Source of the DNA: Streptococcus iniae
GTDB lineage: Bacteria > Bacillota > Bacilli > Lactobacillales > Streptococcaceae
Length of the DNA: 64,000 nt
Assembly (NCBI RefSeq): GCF_030732225.1
Contig: NZ_CP132230.1
Location: 1,640,001 to 1,704,000 of the forward strand
Direction: 5' to 3'
Both the position numbers and the translations under genes were made by a program. The notes under the pieces are model-generated. The model worked only from the letters and a program-made list of their open reading frames with translations. It was not told the DNA's origin and did not search any database. This document shows, one piece after another, positions 11,114-20,771 of this stretch. How positions within the stretch are numbered: position 1 is the first letter of the stretch; every line of letters begins with the position of its first letter.

Positions 11114-12274
11114 TTACCTCTCAGATAGATTACGTTTGACTCTTTGGCCATAAAATTGATAAAGATCAACTTTCATAGTTCCATTGTAGAGTTTACGTTT
11201 TTTATCAGCCTGTTGGCCATATTTTTTTTCAAATTGTTCGTCACTTGTCAGGACAAATTTACTCCATGTTTTTAAGGGGGCAAAAGTTTGGCCCATTTCA
11301 TTATACAAGATGTCTACAGCTTTGTCATCAAGTAACCTTTCTCCATAAGGTGGATTTGAAATGATAACACCATTTTGTTTATCTGTTCGAAAATCTTGTA
11401 AACGCATTTGTTTGAAAGTAATAACATCTGCTAACCCAGCCTCTTCGGCATTCTTTTTAGCAATAGCAATCATACGGCCATCAATATCAAAACCTGAGAT
11501 GTCTAATTGAATGTCATAATTGGCTTGCGCTTCTGCTTCATCTCGAACCTGCTCAATTAAAGATTTATCAACCCAGCTCCACTCTTCAAAAGCAAAGCTT
11601 CTATTAAAGCCGGGAGCAATATTCATACCAATTAGTGCGGCTTCAATACAGAAGGTTCCAGAGCCACAAGTAGGGTCAACCAATGGTTTATCTGGGAACC
11701 AATTGCTTAAAGCTAAAATAGCTGCTGCCATGTTTTCTTTAATTGGCGCCCCACCTTTTTGGAGACGGTAGCCCCGTTTAAAGAGGCTAGTACTACTAGT
11801 ATCAATCATAATTGTTGCAACATCTTTTAAGATAGAGACTTCAATTTTAAATTCAGAGCCAATTTCTTGTAAGGGAACACCCTCTGGACGATGGTAGTGT
11901 TTTTGAAGTTTTTTGACAACTGCCTTTTTGGTAATTGCTTGAACACTAGGTTCGTTATGCAACTTTGACTTAACACATTTTGCTTTTGCAATAGGAAATT
12001 TTGCACCTAAAGGTAAGTAATTCTCCCAGTCTAATCCATTGACACCTTGAAATAATTCCTCAAATGTCCTAGCAGGAAACTGCCCAACAATAATCTTAAT
12101 TCTATCTGCAGCCCTAAGCCATAAATTTGTCTTTGCAATTGCTTTTATATCACCATCAAAATACACTTTACCATTATCAACCTTGTAGTCAAATCCAAGG
12201 GCTTTCATCTCTCTACCGACAACTGCTTCTAATCCTGCTGCTGCAGTAGCTACTAATTTAAAGTTTTCTTTCAT
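11114..12274 (-). CDS. THUMP-domain 23S rRNA guanine-N2 methyltransferase (RlmL N-terminal type, YpsC family)
   Basis: Predicted SAM-dependent RNA methyltransferase of 386 aa. The N-terminal THUMP-like RNA-binding region covers about 1-160. The SAM motif DPTCGSGTF and the catalytic NPPY motif (SNPPYGERL) identify an N6-adenine/N2-guanine-type MTase fold. The start was set at the ATG at 12274; an in-frame TTG at 12298 has no better ribosome site. It is located between rnpB and mapZ in an arrangement conserved in streptococci. The exact target base is inferred from the family only. Confidence 0.88.
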   Translation of the reverse strand: MKENFKLVATAAAGLEAVVGREMKALGFDYKVDNGKVYFDGDIKAIAKTNLWLRAADRIKIIVGQFPARTFEELFQGVNGLDWENYLPLGAKFPIAKAKCVKSKLHNEPSVQAITKKAVVKKLQKHYHRPEGVPLQEIGSEFKIEVSILKDVATIMIDTSSTSLFKRGYRLQKGGAPIKENMAAAILALSNWFPDKPLVDPTCGSGTFCIEAALIGMNIAPGFNRSFAFEEWSWVDKSLIEQVRDEAEAQANYDIQLDISGFDIDGRMIAIAKKNAEEAGLADVITFKQMRLQDFRTDKQNGVIISNPPYGERLLDDKAVDILYNEMGQTFAPLKTWSKFVLTSDEQFEKKYGQQADKKRKLYNGTMKVDLYQFYGQRVKRNLSER

Positions 12275-12302
12275 TTTCATTTCTTTCTTTAAAATCAAAT
12301 AA

Positions 12303-12322
12303 AAGCTAGCAAGTGCTAGCTT
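12303..12322 (-). terminator. Terminator of rnpB
   Basis: Stem AAGCTAGCA / TGCTAGCTT (12303-12311 and 12314-12322) followed on the minus strand by TTTTATTT, immediately after the RNase P RNA 3' end. Confidence 0.85.
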
Positions 12323-12329
12323 AACCTAT

Positions 12330-12717
12330 TATGCAATTTTCTATAAGCCATGTTTTGTTCCAGAAGTGACTAGGAACCACTTCTTTCGATAATCATCTGT
12401 CTACTGATTGTATTACAGTCAGAATAGCCTGTTCGTTTCCATGCTATTCCATGCCCCGACCAAAGTTTGGGTTGCTAGCTTGAGGGGTTTACCGCGTTCC
12501 ATTTTTTACGTTTCCATAAAAACTGCGTCACTGTGGCACTTTCAGACTTACTTTGGCATATCAAAGGACTTAGCCATTTCACTCGCCGTAATGTACTAAA
12601 GTACATTCCTAGGCTTATTTTTTCGCCTAGCACAAACACTACTGGCATCACAGCCAGTGCTAGCATGGACTTTCCTCATAGTATTAAAATACTACGCGAT
12701 TATCCAAAAATTGCACG
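12330..12717 (-). ncRNA. rnpB: RNase P RNA, type B (rnpB)
   Basis: Catalytic RNA that matures the 5' ends of tRNAs. On the minus strand it contains the conserved GAGGAAAGTCCATGC segment (12663-12678) near its 5' end and ACAAAACATGGCTTATAG (12341-12358) near its 3' end. The ends were set by the P1 helix: TGCAATTTT near 12715 pairs with AAAATTGCA at 12332-12340. About 388 nt, as expected for the Bacillus/Firmicutes type. No protein gene here is real; the open frames in this stretch are spurious. Confidence 0.95.
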
Positions 12718-12725
12718 AATATTCA

Positions 12726-13049
12726 TTATTCCATAATTTGCTTGCCAAAAACTTCTTTTTCTAAGCGACTAATACGTTTTAAAATATCGAAATTTGTAGC
12801 AGATTGTGCAACACGAGTCGGTTGAACTGGAGTGTGACGTTCCTCATTAATACTGTGACGAACATGTGCTCCTTCTTTTTTAAGGTGTTCAATTTCAGCT
12901 TTCAATTCTTCAATTTCTGAAATATACGCTTCGTAGTCTTTGATAACATTATCTAGAAATTCATCAACTTCCTTTTTATCAAATCCACGCATAGCGGTCT
13001 TAAATTCTTGTTCAAATATATCTTTTGGGCTATAAATAATACGTGTCAT
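12726..13049 (-). CDS. gpsB: Cell division regulator GpsB
   Basis: DivIVA-like coiled-coil protein (107 aa) that coordinates septal and peripheral wall synthesis and supports StkP activity in streptococci. The N-terminal membrane/PBP-binding domain shows [19 protein letters not shown], with the conserved [10 protein letters not shown] core at about 25-34. A coiled coil spans about 35-65 and a short C-terminal trimerisation segment ends the protein. The rnpB promoter must lie within its 3' end, since only 8 nt separate the two. Confidence 0.96.
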   Translation of the reverse strand: MTRIIYSPKDIFEQEFKTAMRGFDKKEVDEFLDNVIKDYEAYISEIEELKAEIEHLKKEGAHVRHSINEERHTPVQPTRVAQSATNFDILKRISRLEKEVFGKQIME

Positions 13050-13169
13050 TCTATACTCTCCGACTGGTCTTTCTTACTTAACTATCAACTTTGCGATATC
13101 ATTATTAATGATACAGAAAAATAAGGCAAAAAGCAAGTGTTAAACTATTACTAATTATTAAAATGCTAA

Positions 13170-13688
13170 CTATTCTTCATCATTTATTTTATTTAAACGT
13201 TCAAAGGTCAAGAAATGCATGTCATAATTTCTTTTCTCTGACATTTGTGCAACTAAATACTTCATATTCGTTTCATTTTCATTATCATAAAAGAGATATG
13301 CACCATCGGTGTTTTCAATTATAAATTGATTGTATTGTTTGAATTGTGATGGATTTTCATAATGCTTAAAAGAATATTTGACAAAATCAACGGTTTTAAA
13401 ATCTGCTAATTTCTGTTGATTCCCTTCATTCCATTGCTCTCCATGGTTTTCAAAAAGAAAAACAGTGGCTATTTGAATAGGGTAGTCTGCTTGTAATTGC
13501 TTTGCAACCTCTAAAGCCCAATACTCAAAACCCAAATTCCCTGTAAAAATGAACCAGTCCACACCGCTTTCGATAAATGCTATCAAATCTTTGCTTATTG
13601 CCCGCTTTATCACATCAATCCGAGTATCTTTTTCCTTAAAAATTCCTAAATCAAATGAACGGTAGCCAGTTACGAGAATTGCAGTCAT
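13170..13688 (-). CDS. ypsA: DUF1273 family protein YpsA
   Basis: 172-aa protein of the SLOG-like/YpsA superfamily, whose B. subtilis member affects cell division; the biochemical role is not established. The N-terminus [14 protein letters not shown] carries the nucleotide-binding-like loop typical of the family, and a [13 protein letters not shown] segment follows at about 50-62. The start was set at ATG 13688, which has AAAGG 8-9 nt upstream. An in-frame TTG further upstream is less likely. It is divergent from recU and sits next to gpsB as in most Firmicutes. Confidence 0.85.
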   Translation of the reverse strand: MTAILVTGYRSFDLGIFKEKDTRIDVIKRAISKDLIAFIESGVDWFIFTGNLGFEYWALEVAKQLQADYPIQIATVFLFENHGEQWNEGNQQKLADFKTVDFVKYSFKHYENPSQFKQYNQFIIENTDGAYLFYDNENETNMKYLVAQMSEKRNYDMHFLTFERLNKINDEE

Positions 13689-13712
13689 ATTGTGTTGTCC
13701 TTTCAAAAATTA

Positions 13713-13721
13713 TGATATAAT
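13713..13721 (+). promoter_or_regulatory. Extended -10 promoter of recU-pbp1A
   Basis: TGATATAAT (extended -10, TGnTATAAT) about 45 nt before recU. No good -35 is present at normal spacing. The Shine-Dalgarno TAGGAG follows at 13757-13762. Confidence 0.6.
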
Positions 13722-13765
13722 AATATTGCTTAAATTTTTCATTAAGTCTTGACGTTAGGAGTATC

Positions 13766-14368
13766 ATGGTCAACTATCCTCATCAACTTAAAGGAAAAAA
13801 AGCAACCCCTATTCAAACAAAGACAAAAGCAGCTAAAGTAGATTTTGCTAATCGGGGCATGTCCTTTGAAGCAGCTATCAATGCTACTAATGATTATTAT
13901 TTATCAAGGCATATCGCTGTTATTCATAAAAAGCCAACACCTGTTCAAATTGTTAAGGTTGATTATCCTAAAAGAAGTCGTGCTAAAATCGTAGAAGCCT
14001 ATTTCAGGCATGCGTCAACCACAGATTATTCTGGGGTTTATAAAGGTTTTTATATTGACTTTGAAGCTAAGGAAACTCAACAAAAAACAGCTATGCCAAT
14101 GAAAAATTTTCATTTGCATCAAATTGAACACATGGCTTCTGTCTTAGAACAAAAGGGTATCTGCTTTGTCCTTTTACACTTTACAACTTTGAAAGAAACT
14201 TACTATCTTCCAGCCAAAGCTTTGATTGACTTTTATGCTATAGATAAAGGAAACAAATCAATGCCTCTCGATTATATCAGAAAAAATGGCTTTGAGATAA
14301 TGATTGGAGCTTTTCCTCAAGTTCCTTATTTAGAAATTATTGAACAAAATTTTTTAGGCGGTGATTAA
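13766..14368 (+). CDS. recU: Holliday junction resolvase RecU
   Basis: Cuts four-way DNA junctions in recombination and chromosome segregation. 200 aa. Conserved features include the N-terminal NRGMSFE segment (about 30-36), the catalytic D and E-x-K (YIDFEAKET, about 95-104), and [11 protein letters not shown]. The gene overlaps the pbp1A start by 8 nt, the conserved recU-pbp1A operon. Confidence 0.96.
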   Translation: MVNYPHQLKGKKATPIQTKTKAAKVDFANRGMSFEAAINATNDYYLSRHIAVIHKKPTPVQIVKVDYPKRSRAKIVEAYFRHASTTDYSGVYKGFYIDFEAKETQQKTAMPMKNFHLHQIEHMASVLEQKGICFVLLHFTTLKETYYLPAKALIDFYAIDKGNKSMPLDYIRKNGFEIMIGAFPQVPYLEIIEQNFLGGD

Positions 14369-16568
14369 AATCAAAAATCCAACACTTCAAAAATGGCTTA
14401 AGTATTCATTTGGTGCACTACTAGGTCTTATCATTCTTTGTATCGTTTTCGGTGGACTACTCTTTGCATTTTATATAGCGAGTGCTCCTAAGCTTTCTGA
14501 AAATGAATTGAAATCAACAAATTCAAGTCTTATCTATGATAGTCACAATAAACTAATTGCTGACCTTGGCTCTGAAAAACGTGAAAACGTTACAGTTGAT
14601 AGTATCCCTATCAACTTGGTTAATGCCATTACCTCTATTGAGGACAAACGTTTCTTTAATCATCGCGGTGTCGATCTTTATCGTATTCTTGGGGCTGCTT
14701 ACCACAATTTAACAAGTAGTAGCACTCAAGGAGGCTCTACCTTAGACCAACAGTTAATTAAATTAGCTTATTTCTCAACCAATGAATCTGATCAGACTTT
14801 AAAACGTAAAGCTCAAGAAGTGTGGTTGTCTCTTCAAATGGAGCGTAAATACACCAAACAAGAAATTCTAACCTTCTATATTAACAAGGTTTATATGGGG
14901 AATGGCAATTATGGGATGTTAACAGCTGCTAAGTCTTACTATGGCAAAGACCTAAAAGACCTTTCTTTTGCACAATTAGCTCTCTTGGCTGGGATTCCTC
15001 AAGCACCATCTCAATATGATCCATATGTTAATCCTGAAGGTGCACAAAATCGTCGTAACCTTGTTCTTCAACAAATGTATTCTGAAAAGAACATCACTAA
15101 AGAAGAATATAACCAAGCTATTGCAACACCAGTAACTGATGGATTGCAAACATTGAAAAAAACATCTAGCTATCCAAAATACATGGATAACTATTTGAAA
15201 CAGGTTATCAAACAAGTTAAGTCTGAAACCAACAAAGACATCTTTACTTCTGGTCTTAAAGTTTACACTAACCTTGAACCTAATGTTCAAAAACGCCTCT
15301 ACGATATTTATAACACTAATGATTATGTTTATTATCCAGATGACAACTTCCAAGCAGCCTCAACAATTGTTGAGGTTACAAATGGACATGTTCTTGCTCA
15401 ATTAGGTGGAAGACATCAAGATGAAAATGTTTCTTTTGGTACTAACCAAGCTGTCTTAACTGACCGAGACTGGGGTTCAACAATGAAACCGATCTCAGCT
15501 TACGCACCCGCTATTGAATCCGGTGCCTATAATTCGACAGCTCAATCAACAAACGATGCTATCTACTACTGGCCTGGTACTAATACTCAACTCTTCAACT
15601 GGGACCGCAGGTACTATGGATGGATGACCATCCAAACTGCCATTATGCAATCTCGGAACGTTCCTGCTGTAAGAGCATTGGAGGCATCAGGCTTAGATTA
15701 TGCTAAATCATTTTTAAACGGTCTTGGTATCAACTACCCAGAAATGAATTATTCAAATGCTATTTCAAGTAATCACAGTAGTTCTGATGAAAAATATGGT
15801 GCAAGTAGTGAAAAAATGGCATCAGCTTATGCCGCTTTCTCAAATGGTGGTATCTATTATAAACCACAGTATGTTAACAAAATTGAATTTAGTGATGGCA
15901 CAACCCATACTATTGAAAATAAAGGCAGTCGAGCAATGAAAGAAACAACTGCCTATATGATGACAGATATGCTTAAAACTGTTTTAACATATGGGACTGG
16001 TACTGCTGCTCAAATTCCTGGTGTCGCTCAAGCCGGTAAAACTGGTACATCTAACTACACCGATGAAGAATTAGCTGTGATTGGTAGTGAATTAGGGCTT
16101 TATACTGATTACGTTGGTACAATGGCTCCTGATGAAAACTTTGTTGGTTATACTAATAAATACGCCATGGCTGTGTGGACAGGTTACAAAAATCGCCTAA
16201 CGCCTGTCTATGGCAACGGCTTAACCATTGCTTCTGAAATTTATCAAAGCATGATGTATTATTTAACAGACGGCTATAGTGAAGACTGGGTAATGCCAAG
16301 TGGTCTCTACCGTAGTGGTGGTATGCTTTATCTAAGTGGTGGCACATACACAACAAACAATACAAATAGTAGCTCTGTTTATAATAATATTTATAGTAGC
16401 TCTTCAAGTACTACAGCAAGTTCAAATAGTGCATCAAGTGTTCCTGAAAGTTCAACTTCAGCACATGAGCAAACACCATCTACTAACACAACTCCTGCAA
16501 CTCCTGATACTGCCGGAGGCAATGCTAATAACGGAAACGGTGGCTCACAAGCTCACAACGGAAACTAA
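14361..16568 (+). CDS. pbp1A: Class A penicillin-binding protein 1A
   Basis: Bifunctional peptidoglycan glycosyltransferase and transpeptidase, 735 aa. A short cytoplasmic tail and one membrane helix (about 14-36) precede the GT51 domain with catalytic E94 in [10 protein letters not shown] and the GGSTLDQQL motif. The transpeptidase motifs are STMK (S373), SRN (S431) and KTG (K560). The C-terminal 75 residues are a Ser/Thr/Asn/Gly-rich low-complexity tail outside the cell. The start is GTG at 14361 inside the recU 3' end. A strong terminator follows. Confidence 0.97.
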   Translation: MIKIKNPTLQKWLKYSFGALLGLIILCIVFGGLLFAFYIASAPKLSENELKSTNSSLIYDSHNKLIADLGSEKRENVTVDSIPINLVNAITSIEDKRFFNHRGVDLYRILGAAYHNLTSSSTQGGSTLDQQLIKLAYFSTNESDQTLKRKAQEVWLSLQMERKYTKQEILTFYINKVYMGNGNYGMLTAAKSYYGKDLKDLSFAQLALLAGIPQAPSQYDPYVNPEGAQNRRNLVLQQMYSEKNITKEEYNQAIATPVTDGLQTLKKTSSYPKYMDNYLKQVIKQVKSETNKDIFTSGLKVYTNLEPNVQKRLYDIYNTNDYVYYPDDNFQAASTIVEVTNGHVLAQLGGRHQDENVSFGTNQAVLTDRDWGSTMKPISAYAPAIESGAYNSTAQSTNDAIYYWPGTNTQLFNWDRRYYGWMTIQTAIMQSRNVPAVRALEASGLDYAKSFLNGLGINYPEMNYSNAISSNHSSSDEKYGASSEKMASAYAAFSNGGIYYKPQYVNKIEFSDGTTHTIENKGSRAMKETTAYMMTDMLKTVLTYGTGTAAQIPGVAQAGKTGTSNYTDEELAVIGSELGLYTDYVGTMAPDENFVGYTNKYAMAVWTGYKNRLTPVYGNGLTIASEIYQSMMYYLTDGYSEDWVMPSGLYRSGGMLYLSGGTYTTNNTNSSSVYNNIYSSSSSTTASSNSASSVPESSTSAHEQTPSTNTTPATPDTAGGNANNGNGGSQAHNGN

Positions 16569-16608
16569 ACAATAGCAAATTGGAGAGACTATTGTTTTGC
16601 TCCGATTC

Positions 16609-16650
16609 AGATTGAAGAAAAAGTTCCTTTTGGACCATTTTCTTCAATCT
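16609..16650 (+). terminator. Terminator of recU-pbp1A
   Basis: 13-bp stem AGATTGAAGAAAA (16609-16621) / TTTTCTTCAATCT (16638-16650), with an inner TCC/GGA pairing and a T-rich tail. Confidence 0.9.
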
Positions 16651-16990
16651 TTTTCTTTTTCTCGGAAAAGAAAAAAACTTATAAGTGCCATTATATCAGC
16701 AGTTATAAGAGTATAGACACTAGGCAATCTCTAAAGATGCAAATTTTCTATTACTGATAAGGTTTGCCTCCAATGTTTTGATTCTTTTCTTTTTTATCAT
16801 CTTAAGCCTATCTAATATTTTTTATTCCAGTTAGCCTAGAAGAGCCTCTCTGGCAAACAAGCAAACCCCCTACTCAAGTTGGTTTACACCATAATATTAC
16901 TTTTATATGCTTCGTCACAGAAGCAAAAATCTAGATTTTCTCAAATTAGTTGGCGATTTTGATAAGCTTTCACTAGCTTATTTAGGCATC
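16651..16990. other. Gene-poor intergenic stretch with three inverted repeats
   Basis: No convincing gene. It holds, in order, a 6-bp inverted repeat TGCTTC/GAAGCA (16908-16925), a perfect 14-nt palindrome AAAATCTAGATTTT (16926-16939), and a 7-bp repeat ATAAGCT/AGCTTAT (16962-16981). A 46-codon frame starting at 16907 has no ribosome site and runs through the nadE terminator, so it is not called. Confidence 0.6.
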
Positions 16991-17026
16991 AAAAAACTTC
17001 CCTCTTCTATCAAACAGAAAGGAAGT
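16991..17026 (-). terminator. Terminator of pncB-nadE
   Basis: Stem ACTTCC/GGAAGT (17021-17026 and 16996-17001) with partial inner pairing, followed on the minus strand by TTTTTT. Confidence 0.7.
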
Positions 17027-17075
17027 CTTTTAGTATTGTATGGATGATGTGTTACTTTGCCTAAGTTTTTACTGT

Positions 17076-17900
17076 TTATTTCCAAAACTCATCAAAAATA
17101 GTTATTGGTAAGTGACGCTTGTGTTCACCTTTATACCACCAAGATTCAATCTTTGATTTTGCTTCGTCAGTGACTTCTTTACCTTCTAAGTAATCATCAA
17201 TATCATTATAAGTAACTCCAAGAGCAACTTCGTCAGCAATTCCAGGTTTGTTATCTTCTAAATCTGCTGTTGGTATTTTTTCATATAAACTTGAATCAGC
17301 ATTCAGTTCTTTTAAAAGTTCTTTACCTTGCCTTTTATTAAGTCTAAAAAGTGGCAAAATATCAGCACCCCCATCACCAAATTTTGTAAAGAAAGCTGTG
17401 ATGTTTTCAGCAGCATGATCTGTTCCAATGACTGCACCACTTGTCTGTCCAGCGACAGCGTACTGGCTAATCATGCGTTGACGCGCCTTAATATTACCTT
17501 TATTGAAGTCAGAAACAGCAATTCCTGCCTGTGATAAGGCAGCAACTTGCCCATCAACAGCTTCTTTAATATTGATGGTTAAAACCTGATCTGGTTTAAT
17601 AAATGCAAGGGCCTTTTGGGCATCTGCTTCATCTGCTTGGATGCCATAAGGCAGTCTTATAGCAATAAACTGATAAGTCTCATCACCTGTTTCTTGGCGC
17701 AATTCTTCAATAGCCATTTGGGCCAACTTGCCAGCCAAACTGGAGTCTTGACCACCTGAAATCCCTAGAACCAAACTTTTTAAGAAGGGGTGTTTTCGTA
17801 AATAGGCTTTTAAAAAGTCAATCGACTGACGAATCTCCTCGTTAGGATTAATGTTAGGTTTAACCCCTAATTCTTTAATAATTTGTGACTGCAATGTCAT
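17076..17900 (-). CDS. nadE: Ammonia-dependent NAD synthetase
   Basis: Amidates nicotinate adenine dinucleotide to NAD using ammonia and ATP, the last step of NAD synthesis. 274 aa, the short form without a glutaminase domain. The PP-loop SGGQDSSL lies at about residues 46-53. The QRMISQYA segment and the [17 protein letters not shown] substrate region are present. The start overlaps the pncB stop by 4 nt (ATGA), so the two salvage enzymes are coupled. Confidence 0.97.
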   Translation of the reverse strand: MTLQSQIIKELGVKPNINPNEEIRQSIDFLKAYLRKHPFLKSLVLGISGGQDSSLAGKLAQMAIEELRQETGDETYQFIAIRLPYGIQADEADAQKALAFIKPDQVLTINIKEAVDGQVAALSQAGIAVSDFNKGNIKARQRMISQYAVAGQTSGAVIGTDHAAENITAFFTKFGDGGADILPLFRLNKRQGKELLKELNADSSLYEKIPTADLEDNKPGIADEVALGVTYNDIDDYLEGKEVTDEAKSKIESWWYKGEHKRHLPITIFDEFWK

Positions 17901-19357
17901 TTTAGCTCTCCATTTCCCAATGTTTGTTTTCGAATTTTTTCAATTAGATTCATTTTGTTCTGCCATACATCTCGAGCTAAGTCAACTGGGTAATCCTGTG
18001 GGTTGAGAACTCGTTTGTATTCATCCCAAAGGCTATCAAATTCATGTCGTGCATAATCTTGAATCTCTTTCAGGCTTGGTAATTGATAGACCAATTTGCC
18101 ATTATCAAAAATATCAACCAACAATGGAACGGCATCAAAATCCCTTACTGTTTTATTGATATAAGTGTAAGTGGGGTGGAACATTTCAATCTCATCCAAG
18201 GCATTGACATCAAGATCTGTAAAAGTAATGTAGTCGCCTTCTGATTTGCCTTTTTCTCGGCTTGTGATACGCCAAACTTGTTTTTTACCTGGAGTTGATA
18301 CTTTCTCAGCATTGTTAGATAGTTTGATGGTATCTTGCATTTGTCCCTTATCGTCTTCAATGGAAACAATTTTATAAACAGCTCCTAAAGCGGGTTGATC
18401 ATAAGCTGTAATCAATTTGGTTCCAACACCCCAAACGTCAATTTTTGCTTTTTGCATTTTGAGGTTAAGAATGGTTTGTTCATCTAAATCGTTTGAAGCA
18501 TAAATTTTAGCTTCTGTAAACCCAGCTTCATCCAACTGCTGACGGACTTTTTTTGACAAGTAAGCTAAATCTCCAGAGTCTAAGCGAACACCTAGGAAAT
18601 TGATTTTATCACCCAATTCTTTAGCCACTTTAATAGCACTTGGAACTCCCACTCGTAAGGTATCATAAGTATCTACTAAAAACACACAATCTTGATGTGT
18701 TTTTGCATAAGCCATAAAAGCTTGGTAGTCGTTACCATAAGTTTGTACTAAGGCATGGGCATGGGTACCTGATACTGGGATATCAAAAAGTTTCCCAGCT
18801 CTAACATTACTAGTTGCATTTGCCCCACCAATCACCGCAGCACGGGTTCCCCAAATCGCCGCATCCATTTCCTGAGCTCGTCTTGTTCCAAATTCTAGCA
18901 GGGGTTCATCTTCAATCACTGAACGAATACGCGCAGCCTTGGTTGCAATGAGGGTTTGGAAATTCACAATATTCAAAAGAGCTGTCTCAACCAATTGACA
19001 TTGCCCTAGTGGACCTTCAATTTGAACAATCGGTTCATTAGCAAAAACCAAATCCCCTTCTTTAGCTGAACGAACCGTCAATTCAAGCTTCAAGTCTTTA
19101 AGGTAAGTTAGAAATGCCTGGTTGTAGCCTAAATCTTTTAAATAAGCTAAATCTGTTTCTGAAAACCTTAAGTTTTCTAGATAGGTGACAATTCTCTCTA
19201 AACCGGCAAAAACGGCATAGCCATTGCTAAATGGTTCTTTACGGAAATAAACTTCAAAAACTGCTTTTTTAGTATGTATTCCTTGTTCAAAATAAACTTG
19301 CATCATATTTAACTGATATAAATCAGTATGGAGTGTTAAACTGTCATCTTTATACAT
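17897..19357 (-). CDS. pncB: Nicotinate phosphoribosyltransferase
   Basis: Converts nicotinate and PRPP to nicotinate mononucleotide, the first step of the Preiss-Handler salvage route. 486 aa, the Gram-positive long form. Characteristic segments include [18 protein letters not shown] at about 152-169, [10 protein letters not shown] near 193-202, and RLDSGDL near 255-261. It shares an operon with nadE, and no de novo NAD genes are nearby, in line with niacin dependence of streptococci. Shine-Dalgarno AAGGAG lies 11 nt upstream of the ATG. Confidence 0.96.
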   Translation of the reverse strand: MYKDDSLTLHTDLYQLNMMQVYFEQGIHTKKAVFEVYFRKEPFSNGYAVFAGLERIVTYLENLRFSETDLAYLKDLGYNQAFLTYLKDLKLELTVRSAKEGDLVFANEPIVQIEGPLGQCQLVETALLNIVNFQTLIATKAARIRSVIEDEPLLEFGTRRAQEMDAAIWGTRAAVIGGANATSNVRAGKLFDIPVSGTHAHALVQTYGNDYQAFMAYAKTHQDCVFLVDTYDTLRVGVPSAIKVAKELGDKINFLGVRLDSGDLAYLSKKVRQQLDEAGFTEAKIYASNDLDEQTILNLKMQKAKIDVWGVGTKLITAYDQPALGAVYKIVSIEDDKGQMQDTIKLSNNAEKVSTPGKKQVWRITSREKGKSEGDYITFTDLDVNALDEIEMFHPTYTYINKTVRDFDAVPLLVDIFDNGKLVYQLPSLKEIQDYARHEFDSLWDEYKRVLNPQDYPVDLARDVWQNKMNLIEKIRKQTLGNGELK

Positions 19358-19389
19358 ATTACTAATGACTCCTTTGGATTATTGTTAAT

Positions 19390-19398
19390 ATTATAACA
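19390..19398 (-). promoter_or_regulatory. Extended -10 promoter of pncB-nadE
   Basis: Minus-strand TGTTATAAT (TGnTATAAT) about 33 nt before the pncB ATG. The -35 is poor. The IS insertion at 19464 lies about 65 bp upstream of this -10. Confidence 0.6.
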
Positions 19399-19449
19399 TA
19401 TTCTTTATTCAATGCTGTTATGCTTGCACTCAATACTCAATCAGTTGAT

Positions 19450-19463
19450 AAATCAGCATTTTT
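19450..19463 (+). repeat. Left 14-bp direct repeat flanking the IS
   Basis: AAATCAGCATTTTT, identical to 20537-20550 on the other side of the element. Best explained as a duplication of the target made on insertion. Confidence 0.75.
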
Positions 19464-19507
19464 AGAAAGTTCTAAAATGAAGTTAGCCATCTGAGGGTAT
19501 GAAAAAA

Positions 19508-19566
19508 CATCTCAAAGAGATATACTTGTAGTTCACCACAAACACAAGATAGGACACTTTGAGATG
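19508..19566 (+). promoter_or_regulatory. Inverted repeat masking the transposase start codon
   Basis: CATCTCAAAG (19508-19517) pairs with CTTTGAGATG (19557-19566), whose last three bases are the transposase ATG. In a transcript entering from outside, this hairpin would hide the start; such protection is known for several insertion sequences. Confidence 0.6.
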
Positions 19567-20517
19567 CATGAACATTATACACCAAAAGGAAAACATTTGA
19601 CAATAGCTGAGCGTTACTTCATCGAGAAATGGAAGTCAGAAGGAAAGTCCAATAGAGCCATCGCTAACTTGCTAGGTAAAGCGCCTCAAACCATTCATAA
19701 TGAGGTTAAACGAGGACTTGTCAGACAACAAATTCGTAAAGGTAAATTTGAAATGATTTATCAAGCTGACTACGCTCAAGCTAGCTATGAGAATAAACGA
19801 CGAAATTCTATTCGTTCTATTGGCTTGGATAAAGATACGAAAGAGAGGATTCTGCACTATATGAGGCAGAACTTTTCACCTGAAATGATGGTGAAGTCGA
19901 AAGGGATAGCTGTTCCTGTTTCAACCATCTATTATTGGATTCATAACGGACACCTTGGCATCCATTCTGATCACATCTTGTATCCAAGGAAAAGAAAGGG
20001 AAAATCAAAGAAGGCTAGCCCTCGTTTCAAACCTGCTGGTCAATTCATTGAGAAAAGACCTGATGCGATTAATCGTAGACTTGAAAATGGGCATTATGAA
20101 ATTGATACGGTCATTCTAACAAGGGCTAAGAATGAATGTCTACTAACTCTAACAGACCGCCGTAGTCGTCACCAGATTATCAGACTCATTCCGGATAAGT
20201 CTGCTCAGTCGGTCAATCATGCCTTAGAAAGTATAGTAAAGACTCACTCTATTCACTCTATTACAGCTGATAACGGAACTGAATTCAACAGACTTTCTCT
20301 TGTCTTTCCAAAAGAAGATATCTACTACGCACATCCCTACGCTTCCTGGGAAAGGGGAACGAATGAGAACCACAACAGACTGATCAGAAGATGGTTACCT
20401 AAAGGAACAAAGAAAACGACCCAAAGAGAGGTCGCATTCATTGAAAATTGGATAAACAACTATCCTAAGAAAATATTAGACTACAAATCTCCTAAAGAGT
20501 TTTTAACCGCTGGCTAA
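19564..20517 (+). CDS. IS30-family transposase
   Basis: 317-aa DDE transposase. The N-terminal helix-turn-helix (about 12-50; LTIAERYFIEKW, then GKAPQTIHNEVKRG) is followed by a linker and an RNase H-like catalytic domain. The acidic triad is visible as D in YEIDTV (about 178), D in TADNGTEF (about 236) and E in RGTNENHNRLIR (about 271). The frame is open with no internal stop, so the element may still be active. The start codon lies in the 3' arm of an inverted repeat. Slightly shorter than some IS30 transposases but complete. Confidence 0.95.
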   Translation: MHEHYTPKGKHLTIAERYFIEKWKSEGKSNRAIANLLGKAPQTIHNEVKRGLVRQQIRKGKFEMIYQADYAQASYENKRRNSIRSIGLDKDTKERILHYMRQNFSPEMMVKSKGIAVPVSTIYYWIHNGHLGIHSDHILYPRKRKGKSKKASPRFKPAGQFIEKRPDAINRRLENGHYEIDTVILTRAKNECLLTLTDRRSRHQIIRLIPDKSAQSVNHALESIVKTHSIHSITADNGTEFNRLSLVFPKEDIYYAHPYASWERGTNENHNRLIRRWLPKGTKKTTQREVAFIENWINNYPKKILDYKSPKEFLTAG

Positions 20518-20536
20518 CTTGGACTTGAAATTTAGC

Positions 20537-20550
20537 AAATCAGCATTTTT
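20537..20550 (+). repeat. Right 14-bp direct repeat flanking the IS
   Basis: AAATCAGCATTTTT, identical to 19450-19463. Confidence 0.75.
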
Positions 20551-20680
20551 TAAACTAACACTATCTATTAAATCACTATCAATTTAAAAACAAGGTAGTC
20601 AATTTTAAGCTGGGAAATATTTTATTTTATCTCCAATTTTAAACTTTGTACCATTTTTTCCTAATTTATTAACAAAATAT

Positions 20681-20709
20681 TTGACCAAGGATAGAAAATA
20701 AAGTAAAAT
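20681..20709 (+). promoter_or_regulatory. Promoter of the small secreted-protein gene
   Basis: TTGACC (20681-20686), 17-nt spacer, TAAAAT (20704-20709). It lies about 130 bp beyond the right IS border, so the insertion leaves it whole. Expected start near 20716, inside the cre site. Confidence 0.75.
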
Positions 20710-20714
20710 AATAT

Positions 20715-20728
20715 TGAAATCGATTACA
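20715..20728 (+). promoter_or_regulatory. CcpA cre site, perfect match
   Basis: TGAAATCGATTACA fits the consensus TGNAANCGNTNNCA at every fixed position. It begins 5 nt after the -10 and covers the predicted transcription start, a position where CcpA would repress. Confidence 0.75.
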
Positions 20729-20771
20729 ATATTATTGTTGGTTTCTAAAAACAAAATTGGAGGATAGTCAT

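Larger units (their letters stand above)
19464..20536 (+). mobile_element. IS30-family insertion sequence (IS1239-like), apparently intact
   Basis: 1,073-bp element bounded by 14-bp direct repeats. Imperfect terminal inverted repeats of about 26 bp can be aligned; 16 positions match, including the run AAGTTAGCCA at 19480-19489 and its complement near 20511-20520. One transposase gene fills most of it. A 10-bp inverted repeat (19508-19517 with 19557-19566) covers the transposase start codon. It separates pncB from the secreted-protein gene. Family assignment is from the transposase; the likeness to IS1239 is from memory. Confidence 0.85.

Noticed and set aside
12408..12736. Several short open frames on both strands
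   Set aside because: They lie inside the RNase P RNA, whose conserved 5' and 3' signatures and P1 helix are clear.
16907..17047. 46-codon open frame in the pbp1A-nadE gap
   Set aside because: No Shine-Dalgarno, runs through the nadE terminator and contains palindromes; coding is unlikely.
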